Numbered from the stretch's first letter, positions 41,210-50,321 are shown. The stretch is DNA of 64,000 nt from Endozoicomonas_A sp049275935 (GCF_049275935.1 NZ_CP184830.1:6138001-6202000), one strand, 5' to 3'. The notes: generated from the letters alone by a model not told the origin. Numbers and translations are program-made.

Positions 41210-42344
41210 TGAAGTAATTTATTATTGACTGACAAACTACCGAAATTTCATTATCGGTAATTCCATGATAAATTGGCAACCTGATTAGTTTCAATGACTC
41301 TGTTGAAGTAAACTTATTCACACCATGAAACACGCTAACTCTAGCTCCAAACTCAGAGCTGTGTAAAGGGATATAGTGAAAGCAAGCAGATATATTTCTA
41401 CTTTTTAAGTACGCTATAAGATCATCTCGTATTGCTTGCTCTTTTACCTTTACACAAAAAATATGGCCATTATGTTTGGCTTTATTCACGGTTATCGGAG
41501 GTAATTCAAATTTATAATCATCTGAAAATGGCTTCAATCTTTCATAGTAATTATGCCATGCATCTAACCTATAGCTAATAATTTCTTCAGAGTGTTGTAT
41601 TTGACCGAATAAATATGCAGCTTGTAGTTCTGATGGTAAATAACTACTACCAACATCTACCCATGAATACTTATCAACTAACCCACTTATAAATTTACTT
41701 CTATTCGTCCCTTTTTCTCTGATGATTTCCGCCCTATCTATTAAGCTTTCATCATTAACAATAAGTAAACCACCTTCACCACCACTGGTAAAATTCTTAG
41801 TTTCATGAAAACTAAACGTACCAATATGCCCTATGGTGCCTAGATTATAACCATTATATTCAGCCAACATTCCTTGGGCAGCATCTTCTATTACATACAG
41901 CTTATACTTTTTTGCTAGCTCCATTATTTTATCCATTTCACATGCCACACCTGCATAATGTACTGGAACAATAGCCTTCGTTTTTTCGGTTATAGCCGCC
42001 TCTATAAGATTCTCATCTATATTCATTGTGTCTTTGCGAATGTCTACAAAGACAATTTTTGCACCCCTTAATACAAAGGCATTGGCTGTGCTGACAAAGG
42101 TAAAGCTCGACATGATGATCTCATCGCCGGGCTGGGTATTGATAAGAATGGCTGCCATTTCCAAAGCATGAGTACAAGAAGGTGTAAGCAATGCTTTTTT
42201 ACATGGCAAGGTACTTTCAAACCAATGGTGGCATCTTTTTGTATATTGACCATCACCTGAGATTTTTGTGCTCTTCATAGCATCAAGAACATACGCTTCT
42301 TCATTCCCAACACAGGCTGGCTTATTAAACGGTATCATTGTCAT
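41190..42344 (-). CDS. wecE: dTDP-4-amino-4,6-dideoxygalactose transaminase
   Basis: 384 residues from the ATG at 42344, which shares a base with the wbqC stop (TGATGA). It is a DegT/DnrJ/EryC1 aminotransferase: MIPFNKPACVGNEEAYVLDA, KISGDGQYTKRCHHW, LTPSCTHALEMAAIL, DEIIMSSFTFVSTANAFVLR, VIEDAAQGM, and SFHETKN with the PLP lysine. These stretches are WecE/RffA-like rather than ArnB- or PglE-like. It converts dTDP-4-keto-6-deoxyglucose (from RmlA and RmlB in this cluster) to dTDP-Fuc4N. Confidence 0.92.
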   Translation of the reverse strand: MTMIPFNKPACVGNEEAYVLDAMKSTKISGDGQYTKRCHHWFESTLPCKKALLTPSCTHALEMAAILINTQPGDEIIMSSFTFVSTANAFVLRGAKIVFVDIRKDTMNIDENLIEAAITEKTKAIVPVHYAGVACEMDKIMELAKKYKLYVIEDAAQGMLAEYNGYNLGTIGHIGTFSFHETKNFTSGGEGGLLIVNDESLIDRAEIIREKGTNRSKFISGLVDKYSWVDVGSSYLPSELQAAYLFGQIQHSEEIISYRLDAWHNYYERLKPFSDDYKFELPPITVNKAKHNGHIFCVKVKEQAIRDDLIAYLKSRNISACFHYIPLHSSEFGARVSVFHGVNKFTSTESLKLIRLPIYHGITDNEISVVCQSIINYFNARDSL

Positions 42345-43033
42345 CAAAAACTCTTCATAAACTCTTTTGCATCGGGACCTTTATTAAAAATTAAGTCCAG
42401 TATGCTAACACCTGATTCAAATGGTGCATGGATTTGCTGGTAAGTTGGGTAATCAAAATAATCCATCCACTCTACTCTTATGTTTTCGTTTTCGAATATC
42501 TTAGAATCAAGATAGCCTTTTGCAGATGGCCCACTCAAGTATATCTTTGCATTTAAATCCTTACAAATACCCAGCAAACGTTCTGATTTTCCATCACACA
42601 AATCAAAGTCACTCGACCAATAGATATTTGTAGATATATCAAGAATCTTATTAATCAAGATAATAAAATTGTAATTAATCTTGCTTAAAAATGTTTCATC
42701 ACCATTTAAATAAAGGTTTTCAAATAAATTTGAGTATTCTTTAAAGTAAGGAGCCTTACTGTACTCTTGTTTAATTATCCTCCAATGTTGTTCACGCCAA
42801 CCCAAATCAGAAACTGTTGTCTCATTAATTTTTTGAAAATACTTCCCTTTCACATTTACGGGAACAGTTAGCCATTTTAATCCGTGAGCAGTATATATCT
42901 TGTTTCTATTTCTCCAGTCACGGCGAGTGTACTGCATATCATCATATAAAACAAAATCATCAACGCTATTAATCAGATCAAAGTAACCTTTCCAAGGGAT
43001 GTAATTGGACTGGCTGATCGCAACCTTTTTCAT
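42344..43033 (-). CDS. WbqC-family protein
   Basis: 229 residues of the WbqC-like family: MKKVAISQSNYIPWKGYFDL, then VDDFVLYDDMQYTRRDWRNRN with KWLTVPV, and IYLSGPSAKGYLD. The family occurs in O-antigen and glycan loci and has no settled function; a role in acyl or amino-acid decoration of amino sugars has been suggested by context. Here it sits directly upstream of wecE and overlaps the dioxygenase gene by 4 bases (ATGA), which ties it to modification of the Fuc4N branch. Confidence 0.9.
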   Translation of the reverse strand: MKKVAISQSNYIPWKGYFDLINSVDDFVLYDDMQYTRRDWRNRNKIYTAHGLKWLTVPVNVKGKYFQKINETTVSDLGWREQHWRIIKQEYSKAPYFKEYSNLFENLYLNGDETFLSKINYNFIILINKILDISTNIYWSSDFDLCDGKSERLLGICKDLNAKIYLSGPSAKGYLDSKIFENENIRVEWMDYFDYPTYQQIHAPFESGVSILDLIFNKGPDAKEFMKSF

Positions 43034-43833
43034 ACTTGAATTCTAGACTCCAAATATTCTGACACACCACTTTTAACACTAAATCTGAGCCCAAGTAACT
43101 TCTCAAACTTTTCAATATCAAATTTATATACAAACATTTCTTTATCAAGCTGTATTTGTTTGGCAAATATAGGTGCCGCATAAACGTGATTAACTGCACA
43201 CCGATCATAAATAGTTACGTTTTTACCACCAGAATGATAAAGCATACAGTTTAAAATTAAATAATCACCAGCATTTGCTATGATTTGTTTTTCATTTTCA
43301 TCTATATATTCATTTGATGGAAATGTCTCATGCAAATGAGATGAAGGTATTACTTTTGTCGCCCCATTATTAAGTGTAAACTCATCAACACAATAAAGGG
43401 CATTGATAGCAATTGGTCTTGATGTAGTAAAATGCTGATATGGTAAGTCCCTGTGCCATTTTCCTTGGTTGTACTCTTCACCTGCAGGATTAACAACGCC
43501 ATTTTGCTGATTTAAAATAAAACCTTCACCTAAAAAGTGGGTGAGAAATTTTATCACTCGTTCATTTGCAGCTAACTCTAGAAATACATTACTCAATAAT
43601 AATGGTAGCCGTATACCATTATGTTCATTCCTACTCTCCAAGTAGCTTGAGGAGTATTTTTGAATATACTTCTTTCTTATAGACGTAAACTCTTCTTTAA
43701 TCTCTAGTATTTTTTCTTTTGAAAACCCTGATGATATTAGAGCGTAACCATTTCGTTCAAACTGTTCTTTTTCAAGATCAAACTCTTTTTTTATATCATA
43801 CTGTTCTCTTACTCCGTAACTATTTATCACCAT
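43030..43833 (-). CDS. Phytanoyl-CoA dioxygenase (PhyH)-family Fe(II)/2-oxoglutarate oxygenase
   Basis: 267 residues from the ATG at 43833, which overlaps the preceding stop as TAATG; the frame is open 9 bases further. The jelly-roll Fe(II) site is visible: WHRDLPYQHF gives His-x-Asp, NNGATKVIPSSHLHE is the family loop, and LYHSGGKN supplies the distal His, with NVTIYDRCAVNHVY carrying an Arg that could bind 2-oxoglutarate. It would hydroxylate a small substrate, perhaps the acyl group or sugar handled by its WbqC and WecE neighbours. The substrate is inference. Confidence 0.85.
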   Translation of the reverse strand: MVINSYGVREQYDIKKEFDLEKEQFERNGYALISSGFSKEKILEIKEEFTSIRKKYIQKYSSSYLESRNEHNGIRLPLLLSNVFLELAANERVIKFLTHFLGEGFILNQQNGVVNPAGEEYNQGKWHRDLPYQHFTTSRPIAINALYCVDEFTLNNGATKVIPSSHLHETFPSNEYIDENEKQIIANAGDYLILNCMLYHSGGKNVTIYDRCAVNHVYAAPIFAKQIQLDKEMFVYKFDIEKFEKLLGLRFSVKSGVSEYLESRIQV

Positions 43834-44741
43834 TACCAGCACTCTAACATAGCCAAACCAAAACCAGTTTTACCATGACCATTCCCATTATAAGTCATGT
43901 AAATCTTATCTTTATGTTTAAATACATAGGGATAACAAATCATATCGGAATCCCAACCCTTTTCAGATACATCAATACCTGAGCTCTCGTTTTCTAGTAA
44001 CCAAGCTATACCATCAAAACTTTTTGCATAGCCTATTCGGTATTTATTTGGTGGCTTGCCTCTGTAAGAAAACCACATATGATATATTTTTTTATCACAA
44101 ACAAAAACTGTTGGCCTTGAAAATGCCTGTGCATTACCCAAACAAAATGGTACTGCCAAACCTTTTAAATCCCAAGATTCGCCATTATGAGAGGATGCGT
44201 GATTAATTATATGTAGCATTTCGCCATTACCGCTATCCCAAGTCAATGTTGATCCATACCACATTTTGAATGAATTATTATCTTTATATACTGCTGGGTA
44301 CGAAAGGCTAACTGGATCGGTATCAGATACACTTATAAAAGGATTATCGCTAGTTGATTTTAAATTTTCTTTATTAGTTAACTCTAATCTGCCAATATCA
44401 CCACGCCAATGTTCGTCACCTGTAATTTTCCATCCCATAAAAAGAATATAATCTTTACCTTGACTCTGATATACATCACCAATACTTATACCGTGCGAGT
44501 AAAAACTTTCAGGTGATCCATGTTTAATTACAGGCTCGTTTTTTGTGTATATAATTTCTTTTGTTAATATATCAATATCTACAAAACCTACAGATGATCT
44601 ATTTTTACAATCCCTACCGCTATAAAAAAATCTATATATATCCTTTTCTAAATGAATTGGTAGTGGGTTTGCCGCATGACTAATAAGTTTTTCATCAGTA
44701 CTTGCTGGACTAAATATTAATCCTAGTTTGATCCATTTCAT
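43833..44741 (-). CDS. Five-bladed beta-propeller protein (GH43/GH32/GH130-like fold)
   Basis: 302 residues without a signal peptide. It shows repeating blade motifs: YRFFYSGRDCKNRSSVG, YILFMGWKIT, FKMWYGSTLTWDSGNGEM, YHMWFSYRGKPPNKYRIGYA, and YMTYNGNGHGKTGFGLA. The pattern (hydrophobic-WYxG... then D/N-x-x-x-IGYA) is that of glycosidase-like propellers found in surface-glycan loci. A catalytic Asp/Glu set could not be assigned, so it may bind or transfer rather than hydrolyse. It is adjacent to the acetyltransferase (1-base gap) and overlaps phyH. Confidence 0.65.
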   Translation of the reverse strand: MKWIKLGLIFSPASTDEKLISHAANPLPIHLEKDIYRFFYSGRDCKNRSSVGFVDIDILTKEIIYTKNEPVIKHGSPESFYSHGISIGDVYQSQGKDYILFMGWKITGDEHWRGDIGRLELTNKENLKSTSDNPFISVSDTDPVSLSYPAVYKDNNSFKMWYGSTLTWDSGNGEMLHIINHASSHNGESWDLKGLAVPFCLGNAQAFSRPTVFVCDKKIYHMWFSYRGKPPNKYRIGYAKSFDGIAWLLENESSGIDVSEKGWDSDMICYPYVFKHKDKIYMTYNGNGHGKTGFGLAMLECW

Positions 44742-44742
44742 A

Positions 44743-45402
44743 TTATATGCCTTTCATCTTGTAACTAGGAATTGCCCTGACTTTAGTTTTATCTGCCACA
44801 TAAACCTGATCATTTTCGGTATTATGCATAATCGAAGCACTAGCACCGATCACATTTGAAGATCCTACTTTGATATGATCACGTAACGTGGCATTAACGC
44901 CAATAAACGAATGATGTCCAATGGTGACGCCACCAGAAATAACAACATGTGAAGTTATAAAACAGTGATCTTCAATTGTTGAATGGTGACCAATATGATT
45001 ACCACTCCATAAAGTGACATTATTCCCAATCGTAACAAATGGCTGGATCGTATTATCTTCTAAAATAAAGCAATTTTCTCCAATATATTTGCTCCATATT
45101 GTTGCATTACTGCTCACATAGCTAGCCAAGCTATAACCTTTTTCTTTCATTTGAAGATACTTACTTTCTCGCAACTTGTTTACCTGGTTATAACCTATAG
45201 CAACAAAAACACTATTCTTTTCTGGCGGGTAGTCTCTTGTTAAATCGTCAGTAGTTATTAATGGTAAATCGCAAAATGTGTCACTTTCTTTAAAGTCTTT
45301 GTCTACAACAAATGCAACAACGTTATATTCGGTATCTTTACTAAAATAGAACCATGCTAACTCTGCCTGTTCGCCATTCCCAAAAATAACAAGATTTTTC
45401 AT
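44743..45402 (-). CDS. PglD/NeuD-type sugar O/N-acyltransferase (hexapeptide repeat)
   Basis: 219 residues. The N-terminal Rossmann-like UDP/dTDP-sugar domain begins NLVIFGNGEQAELAWFYF. The C-terminal left-handed beta-helix shows hexapeptide repeats (IGENCFILEDNTIQPFVTIG, then GNHIGHHSTIEDHCFITSHV, VTIGHHSFIGVNATLRD) with the catalytic-type His in SGNHIGHHS. It probably acetylates or otherwise acylates dTDP-Fuc4N made by WecE, doing the job WecD does in enterobacterial common antigen synthesis. The last gene before a 350-bp gap. Confidence 0.88.
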   Translation of the reverse strand: MKNLVIFGNGEQAELAWFYFSKDTEYNVVAFVVDKDFKESDTFCDLPLITTDDLTRDYPPEKNSVFVAIGYNQVNKLRESKYLQMKEKGYSLASYVSSNATIWSKYIGENCFILEDNTIQPFVTIGNNVTLWSGNHIGHHSTIEDHCFITSHVVISGGVTIGHHSFIGVNATLRDHIKVGSSNVIGASASIMHNTENDQVYVADKTKVRAIPSYKMKGI

Positions 45403-45755
45403 TGTTTATGATCCGGTAACATTAGTTAAATATTCTGAAGTTACACATTTAGCCTAAGAGTAGACATTCACGACAAAACCGTGAATGTGCCCGATGATTT
45501 CAGAGTAATAGTGTGCTCTAATAACCACACCGCTGTGTCAGAGCTTCTGTTGCCAACAAGGCAAACATGTACTGCAATGATTGACAGGATAAAAACGAAG
45601 GGTTGTGTATACCGCTGCTTATAGTGAAACCAAGTTTACAACTATTCGGTGGTTATCTGACTGATCGAAACAGATCAGTAATCTTTTTCACTAATCTACT
45701 ACTTGATACTCACCTGCTTCAACCTTGATGGGAGTGCCCAAGCTTATTTTGGCTG
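45403..45755. other. Intergenic region between rmlA and the acetyltransferase gene
   Basis: No complete gene. ACATTCACG (45464-45472) pairs with CGTGAATGT (45480-45488), and ACTGATC (45660-45666) pairs with GATCAGT (45673-45679). On the minus strand a short frame after rmlA reads TAKISLGTPIKVEAGEYQVV then stops; it looks like the tail of a lost gene but is not recognised. This is the largest break in the otherwise tightly packed cluster, so a gene may have been deleted or a new promoter may lie here. Confidence 0.45.
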
Positions 45756-46679
45756 TTACAAGGTAAGCTCTTTCGCTGGCAATGCTATTCTTTTGGACTT
45801 AATGTCTATACTAACTGTATTTATCAGAGACTGTAAATATTGACCATATTCAGTTTTTTCCAAATCTTTCGCTATTTCAAAAATTTTGTCTAGAGAAAGC
45901 CATCCATTACTCAATGCGATTTCTTCAAGACAGGCAATTTTTACGCCTTGACGCTGCTCAATTGTCTGTACAAAATGACCAGCCTCTAAGAGAGCATTAT
46001 GTGTACCGGTATCGAGCCAGGCAAAACCACGACCAAGTAACTCAACCTTCAGCTTGTTCTGCACAAGGTATAAATTATTCAGCTCGGTTATTTCAAGCTC
46101 ACCTCTAACAGAGGGAATTACTTCACTTGCAAGTTCAATTACCTGATTATCATAAAAATAAAGACCGGTTACAGCATAATTGGACTTTGGGTTGTCTGGT
46201 TTTTCTTCTAATGTTATCGCATTATAATTTTCATCAAATTCAACAACACCAAATCTTTTTGGATCATTAACCCTGTACCCAAATATCGTTGCGCCTTCAA
46301 CCCTAGATACTACTTCTTGCAATTTGGGTGTAAAACCCTGACCATAAAAAATGTTATCCCCTAATATAAGTGCAACCCTATCATTGCCAATAAATGATTT
46401 CCCGATTGTGAATGCTTGTACTAGCCCTTTGGGTTCAGCCTGAATAGCATAACTTAAATTAATACCAAACTGACTACCATCACCCAACACATTAAAAAAA
46501 TGAACCTGATCCTCGGGCGTGGTGATGAGCAGAATATCCTGAATACCTGCTAGCATAAGTACTGAAAGAGGATAATAAATCATCGGTTTGTCATAAACCG
46601 GCAGGAGTTGCTTGGAAACCCCTTTGGTAATTGGATGCAGCCGGGTACCACTGCCACCGGCGAGGATTATTCCTTTCAT
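45756..46679 (-). CDS. rmlA: Glucose-1-phosphate thymidylyltransferase
   Basis: 307 residues. The nucleotidyltransferase loop MKGIILAGGSGTRLHPITKG and the product site LLPVYDKPMIYYPLS are intact, as are LILGDNIFYG and GFAWLDTGTHNALLEA. It makes dTDP-glucose from dTTP and glucose-1-phosphate, the precursor for the dTDP-Fuc4N branch. It is 3 bases downstream of rmlB. There is no rmlC or rmlD in the window, so dTDP-rhamnose is not the evident end product. The last ~15 residues extend past the usual family end. Confidence 0.95.
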   Translation of the reverse strand: MKGIILAGGSGTRLHPITKGVSKQLLPVYDKPMIYYPLSVLMLAGIQDILLITTPEDQVHFFNVLGDGSQFGINLSYAIQAEPKGLVQAFTIGKSFIGNDRVALILGDNIFYGQGFTPKLQEVVSRVEGATIFGYRVNDPKRFGVVEFDENYNAITLEEKPDNPKSNYAVTGLYFYDNQVIELASEVIPSVRGELEITELNNLYLVQNKLKVELLGRGFAWLDTGTHNALLEAGHFVQTIEQRQGVKIACLEEIALSNGWLSLDKIFEIAKDLEKTEYGQYLQSLINTVSIDIKSKRIALPAKELTL

Positions 46680-46682
46680 TTT

Positions 46683-47756
46683 TTATACCTTATTGGAGCC
46701 AAGTCGTTCACGCTGATAACTACCATCTTGCACCCATTTACACCATTGCTGGTTAGTCAAATACCATTGGATTGTTTTACGTAACCCAGTTTCAAAGGTT
46801 TCTTCTGGCTTCCAATTTAACTCTTTAGCAACTTTGCTGGCATCGATAGCATAGCGGATATCATGGCCTGGCCGATCGGTAACAAAAGTGATGAGATCTT
46901 TATATCGGTCAATACCTTTGGGTTTAACAGGGGCAAGCTCTTCTAATAAGGTACAGATGGCTTGCACCACTTCAATATTTTTCTTTTCATTATGGCCGCC
47001 AATATTGTAAGTTTCACCTACTCTGCCTTCTGTGACTACTTTGTAAAGTGCCTTGGCGTGGTCTTCTACATAGAGCCAGTCTCGAAGCTGTTCACCCTTA
47101 CCGTAGACCGGCAGCGGCTTTCCTTCCAAGGCGTTTAAAATCACCAGCGGTATCAGTTTTTCCGGAAAGTGATAAGGACCATAGTTATTAGAGCAGTTGG
47201 TGATGATTACCGGTAAACCGTAGGTACGATGCCACGCTCTTACCAAATGATCGGAGCCTGCTTTACTTGCCGAGTACGGTGAGCTGGGTGCATAAGGTGT
47301 AGTTTCAGTAAACAAGTCATCGGTCTCTTCCAGGTCCCCATATACTTCATCGGTTGAAATATGGTGAAAACGAAAAGAGGCTTGTTTCCTAGAACCTAGA
47401 GTATTCCAGTACTGCCTGGCTATCTCCAGTAGTGTGCAAGTTCCCACTATATTAGTTTGAATGAACTCTGCAGGTCCATCAATGGAACGATCTACATGGC
47501 TTTCTGCGGCCAGATGCATAACCACATCTGGCTGAAATTCTGCAAAAGTGTGTTCCATGATTTCTGGATTGCAAATATCAGCTTGTACAAAATGGTAGCG
47601 TTCACTGTGGTCGACCGTTTTCAGAGATTTAAGGTTACCAGCATAGGTAAGCTTGTCAACATTACAGACGAGATCTTTTGTATTGTAAATTATATGCCGA
47701 ATAAGCGCTGAACCAATAAACCCAGCTCCACCCGTAATAAGAATCTTCTTAGCCAT
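46683..47756 (-). CDS. rmlB: dTDP-glucose 4,6-dehydratase
   Basis: 357 residues from the ATG at 47756, preceded by AAGGAG; the longer frame reads out of the IS and is not real. NAD motif ITGGAGFIGSALI, HISTDEVYG, and the catalytic YSASKAGSD (Tyr-x3-Lys) are present. It yields dTDP-4-keto-6-deoxyglucose for WecE. The IS copy 2 begins 16 bases upstream of this start, but the 53-bp duplication keeps the ribosome site and start codon intact, so the protein should be unaffected. Transcription now has to cross the IS. Confidence 0.96.
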   Translation of the reverse strand: MAKKILITGGAGFIGSALIRHIIYNTKDLVCNVDKLTYAGNLKSLKTVDHSERYHFVQADICNPEIMEHTFAEFQPDVVMHLAAESHVDRSIDGPAEFIQTNIVGTCTLLEIARQYWNTLGSRKQASFRFHHISTDEVYGDLEETDDLFTETTPYAPSSPYSASKAGSDHLVRAWHRTYGLPVIITNCSNNYGPYHFPEKLIPLVILNALEGKPLPVYGKGEQLRDWLYVEDHAKALYKVVTEGRVGETYNIGGHNEKKNIEVVQAICTLLEELAPVKPKGIDRYKDLITFVTDRPGHDIRYAIDASKVAKELNWKPEETFETGLRKTIQWYLTNQQWCKWVQDGSYQRERLGSNKV

Positions 47757-49085
47757 ATCACCATACTCCTTTAGGGAAAAATCATGAAACCCCACACCCA
47801 GCAAGGACTTCAGACAGGTATTGTGTGTTCATGGCTGCCTTTTTCTGTTTACGCTTTAAGCCTGCTTTAAAGGTTTTGGTATTGTTCAACATATTCACTG
47901 CCATATGTCGAAAACCTGTGAGCATTTCAGCGGCATTGCCCCTTCTGATTCGACAATCATCTTCTCGCATTGCAACATCCATTTTCCAATGGAGTTTATT
48001 TTCGATCGCCCAATGCTCTCTTGCAGCATGTGAAAATTCTTCTGCTGTTAACTTCGCAGAGGAGATATAATAACGGACACTGATATCATCAGCATTGAAC
48101 ACTTTATCTTCCATTCTTGCAGAGAAAATAATCCCGAGTGTTTTCATTCCTTTCCAATCAAAAGAAAAATTAACGAACTCATCAAAGGTATCACTTACAA
48201 TGTGAAGGCGTGTTTCCATTCTACCATGGCTTTTCTCTTCGATTCTGAAAGTATCACCATTCCATTGATTCACTTTTTCAACAGAGAAATGTTTCTCAAA
48301 TGCTTCATAAAGCTTACCCTGGTTGCCTTTTACCGCTAACAAATAATCAGCGCCTTTATCAACGATTTTCTTGGCAATATCCCTCTGACACCCCATGGCG
48401 TCTATAGTGATGAGGCAGCCACGGATTTCCAGGAGATCGAGCAATTCAGGTATGGCGGTAATCTCGTTACTTTTATCATTAATTTTAATTTGACCAAGAA
48501 CCAATTCGTTTGCAGTCGCAAATGCACTCACCATGTGAATTGCACCTTTGTCCTTGCCTTTATCGTAAGAGCCTCTTGCTGTTTTTCCATCAATTGCAAT
48601 GATCTCACCATTGGTTGTCTGGTGACAGGCTTGCATCCACTCAATAAAGCATTTCTGGAATTGCTTTGGGTTAATAGCAGCAACTACTCTGGAAATTGTA
48701 TGATGTGAAGGAATACCGTATCCAAATTCACCATACTTTTTTAACCATTGCAGTCTTTCATTGCCGAAGTCTTCAATTTCTTCCCAACCTTCACAACCTG
48801 CAATGACAGCACAGATGGTTAAGAGCAGAATATCAGCAAGTTTATGATCTACTTTCCATTGCTGACGTGCGTCATAAATGACAGATAGCCTATTCATTAA
48901 ATCAAATGCATTCATTTCCAGAACATCCAAATCTTTTTTGTATAAGACAATGGATGTGTATTTTACTCTATAGGTAGAAATCCTTATAGCCATTGAGCCC
49001 AGTGGCTTCGGGGGCTTTCATGATTTTTCCCTACCCAGCTCCACCCGTAATAAGAATCTTCTTAGCCATATCACCATACTCCTTT
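47720..49085 (-). mobile_element. ISAs1-family insertion sequence, copy 2, flanked by a 53-bp direct repeat
   Basis: The 1260-bp element spans 47773-49032, with the same inverted ends as copy 1 and an identical transposase. The flanks 47720-47772 and 49033-49085 are identical over 53 bp. This repeat contains the last codons and stop of wecC and the ribosome site and first dozen codons of rmlB. Copy 1 has a 12-bp duplication, so 53 bp is unusually long. The left copy serves rmlB and the right copy serves wecC, leaving both genes whole. Confidence 0.95.
47782..48993 (-). CDS. ISAs1-family transposase, copy 2
   Basis: 403 residues, identical to the transposase at 26642-27853: same associated N-terminal domain, IIAIDGKTARGS, ITIDAMGCQ and HWAIENKLHWK. 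It lies in the same direction as the polysaccharide operon, between wecC and rmlB, so operon transcription would pass through it. Confidence 0.95.
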   Translation of the reverse strand: MAIRISTYRVKYTSIVLYKKDLDVLEMNAFDLMNRLSVIYDARQQWKVDHKLADILLLTICAVIAGCEGWEEIEDFGNERLQWLKKYGEFGYGIPSHHTISRVVAAINPKQFQKCFIEWMQACHQTTNGEIIAIDGKTARGSYDKGKDKGAIHMVSAFATANELVLGQIKINDKSNEITAIPELLDLLEIRGCLITIDAMGCQRDIAKKIVDKGADYLLAVKGNQGKLYEAFEKHFSVEKVNQWNGDTFRIEEKSHGRMETRLHIVSDTFDEFVNFSFDWKGMKTLGIIFSARMEDKVFNADDISVRYYISSAKLTAEEFSHAAREHWAIENKLHWKMDVAMREDDCRIRRGNAAEMLTGFRHMAVNMLNNTKTFKAGLKRKQKKAAMNTQYLSEVLAGCGVS

Positions 49086-50321
49086 TGTATCTACGATATA
49101 GCTGATCGACGGTTTGAACTTCTTAAATTGACAGTGATCAACCAACAACACATAAACATCAGCTTTAACAAAGGCATTATCCAGATTCACCAGTTCAAAG
49201 TCTTCGTTCAAACTATCGACATTTGGCTCCACAGCAACAATCTTACAACTCAGGCTGTTAACTAACTCTCTAGTAATTTGCAGCGCCGGGCTTTCTCGCA
49301 AATCATCAATATCAGGCTTAAAGGCCAAACCAAAACAGGCAATGGTGACCTCAACCATTTTTTTTCCGGGATGGTCTGCCAGAAACTGATCCACCTTCTC
49401 TTTTACTTTTTCAATGACCCAAGCCGGTTTATTTTCGTTTACTACTCTTGCCTGTCGGATCAATTTAGCTGTTTCCGGCGTTTTACTAACAATAAACCAT
49501 GGATCAACAGCAATACAGTGCCCCCCCACCCCCGGACCGGGCTGAAGTATATTCACCCTTGGGTGTCGGTTAGCCAAAGCGATCAATTCCCAGACGTTGA
49601 TATCCAGCTCATCGCAGATTATTGAAAGTTCGTTGGCAAAAGCTATGCCTACATCTCTACTGGCATTCTCTGTGAGTTTGGCCATTTCAGCAGTTCGGGC
49701 TGTGGTAGTAATACATTCACCCATTACAAACGCACGGTAGAGTTCTATAGCTTTTTCCGAACTCGCTCTATTTATGCCACCAATAACTCTGTCGTTTTCT
49801 ACCAGTTCTTTTACCACATAACCCGGCAAAACCCGTTCAGGGCAATGGGCGATAAACAAGTCACCACTCTGCTTTTCATTGAGTGGTACCAGTAGATCTG
49901 GTCTGGCTTCTGCTATCCAATTCGCCATTTGTTCTGTGGCACCCACCGGTGAAGTGGATTCCAGCACAACCAAGTCGCCTTTTTTAAGTACCGGAGCAAT
50001 GGCTTTAGTTGCCGATTCAATATAAGAAAGGTCTGGCTCATACCCCTCTTTGAAAGGAGTCGGTACTGCCACCAGAAAAGCATCAGCAGGTTCCGGTGTT
50101 ATTGTTGCCCGCAGATAACCAGCAGTAACAGCTGCACTCACCAGCATGTCCAGGTCGGGCTCAACAATATGGATTTTACCGTCGTTGATGGTGTCAACGG
50201 CCAGCTGGTTCACGTCTACCCCGATAACGTTCATCTTGCGGGAAGCAAACATGGCCGCTGTAGGTAGGCCTATATAACCGAGACCTAATACTGAAACAGT
50301 TTTAAATGTTGAGTCATGCAT
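49071..50321 (-). CDS. wecC: UDP-N-acetyl-D-mannosamine dehydrogenase
   Basis: 416 residues. N-terminal NAD domain SVLGLGYIGLPTAAMFASR; the central helix and active site include VLESTSPVGATEQ, ENDRVIGGI, KLTENASRDVGIAFANELS, and GPGVGGHCIAVDPWF with the catalytic Cys. This variant (GxGVGGHCIAVDPWF) is typical of WecC/WbpO-like enzymes rather than UDP-glucose dehydrogenase. It oxidises UDP-ManNAc to UDP-ManNAcA. Its final codons lie in the right copy of the 53-bp repeat and are undamaged. It follows wecB. Confidence 0.95.
   Translation of the reverse strand: MHDSTFKTVSVLGLGYIGLPTAAMFASRKMNVIGVDVNQLAVDTINDGKIHIVEPDLDMLVSAAVTAGYLRATITPEPADAFLVAVPTPFKEGYEPDLSYIESATKAIAPVLKKGDLVVLESTSPVGATEQMANWIAEARPDLLVPLNEKQSGDLFIAHCPERVLPGYVVKELVENDRVIGGINRASSEKAIELYRAFVMGECITTTARTAEMAKLTENASRDVGIAFANELSIICDELDINVWELIALANRHPRVNILQPGPGVGGHCIAVDPWFIVSKTPETAKLIRQARVVNENKPAWVIEKVKEKVDQFLADHPGKKMVEVTIACFGLAFKPDIDDLRESPALQITRELVNSLSCKIVAVEPNVDSLNEDFELVNLDNAFVKADVYVLLVDHCQFKKFKPSISYIVDTKGVW

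Noticed and set aside
45660..45679. Terminator after rmlA
   Set aside because: The hairpin is followed by a T-rich stretch only on the plus strand, opposite to the operon, so it is not called as an rmlA terminator.
46683..47804. Longer rmlB start reading out of the IS (MLGVGFHDF...)
   Set aside because: The family N-terminus and the AAGGAG site place the start at 47756; the extra residues are IS sequence.
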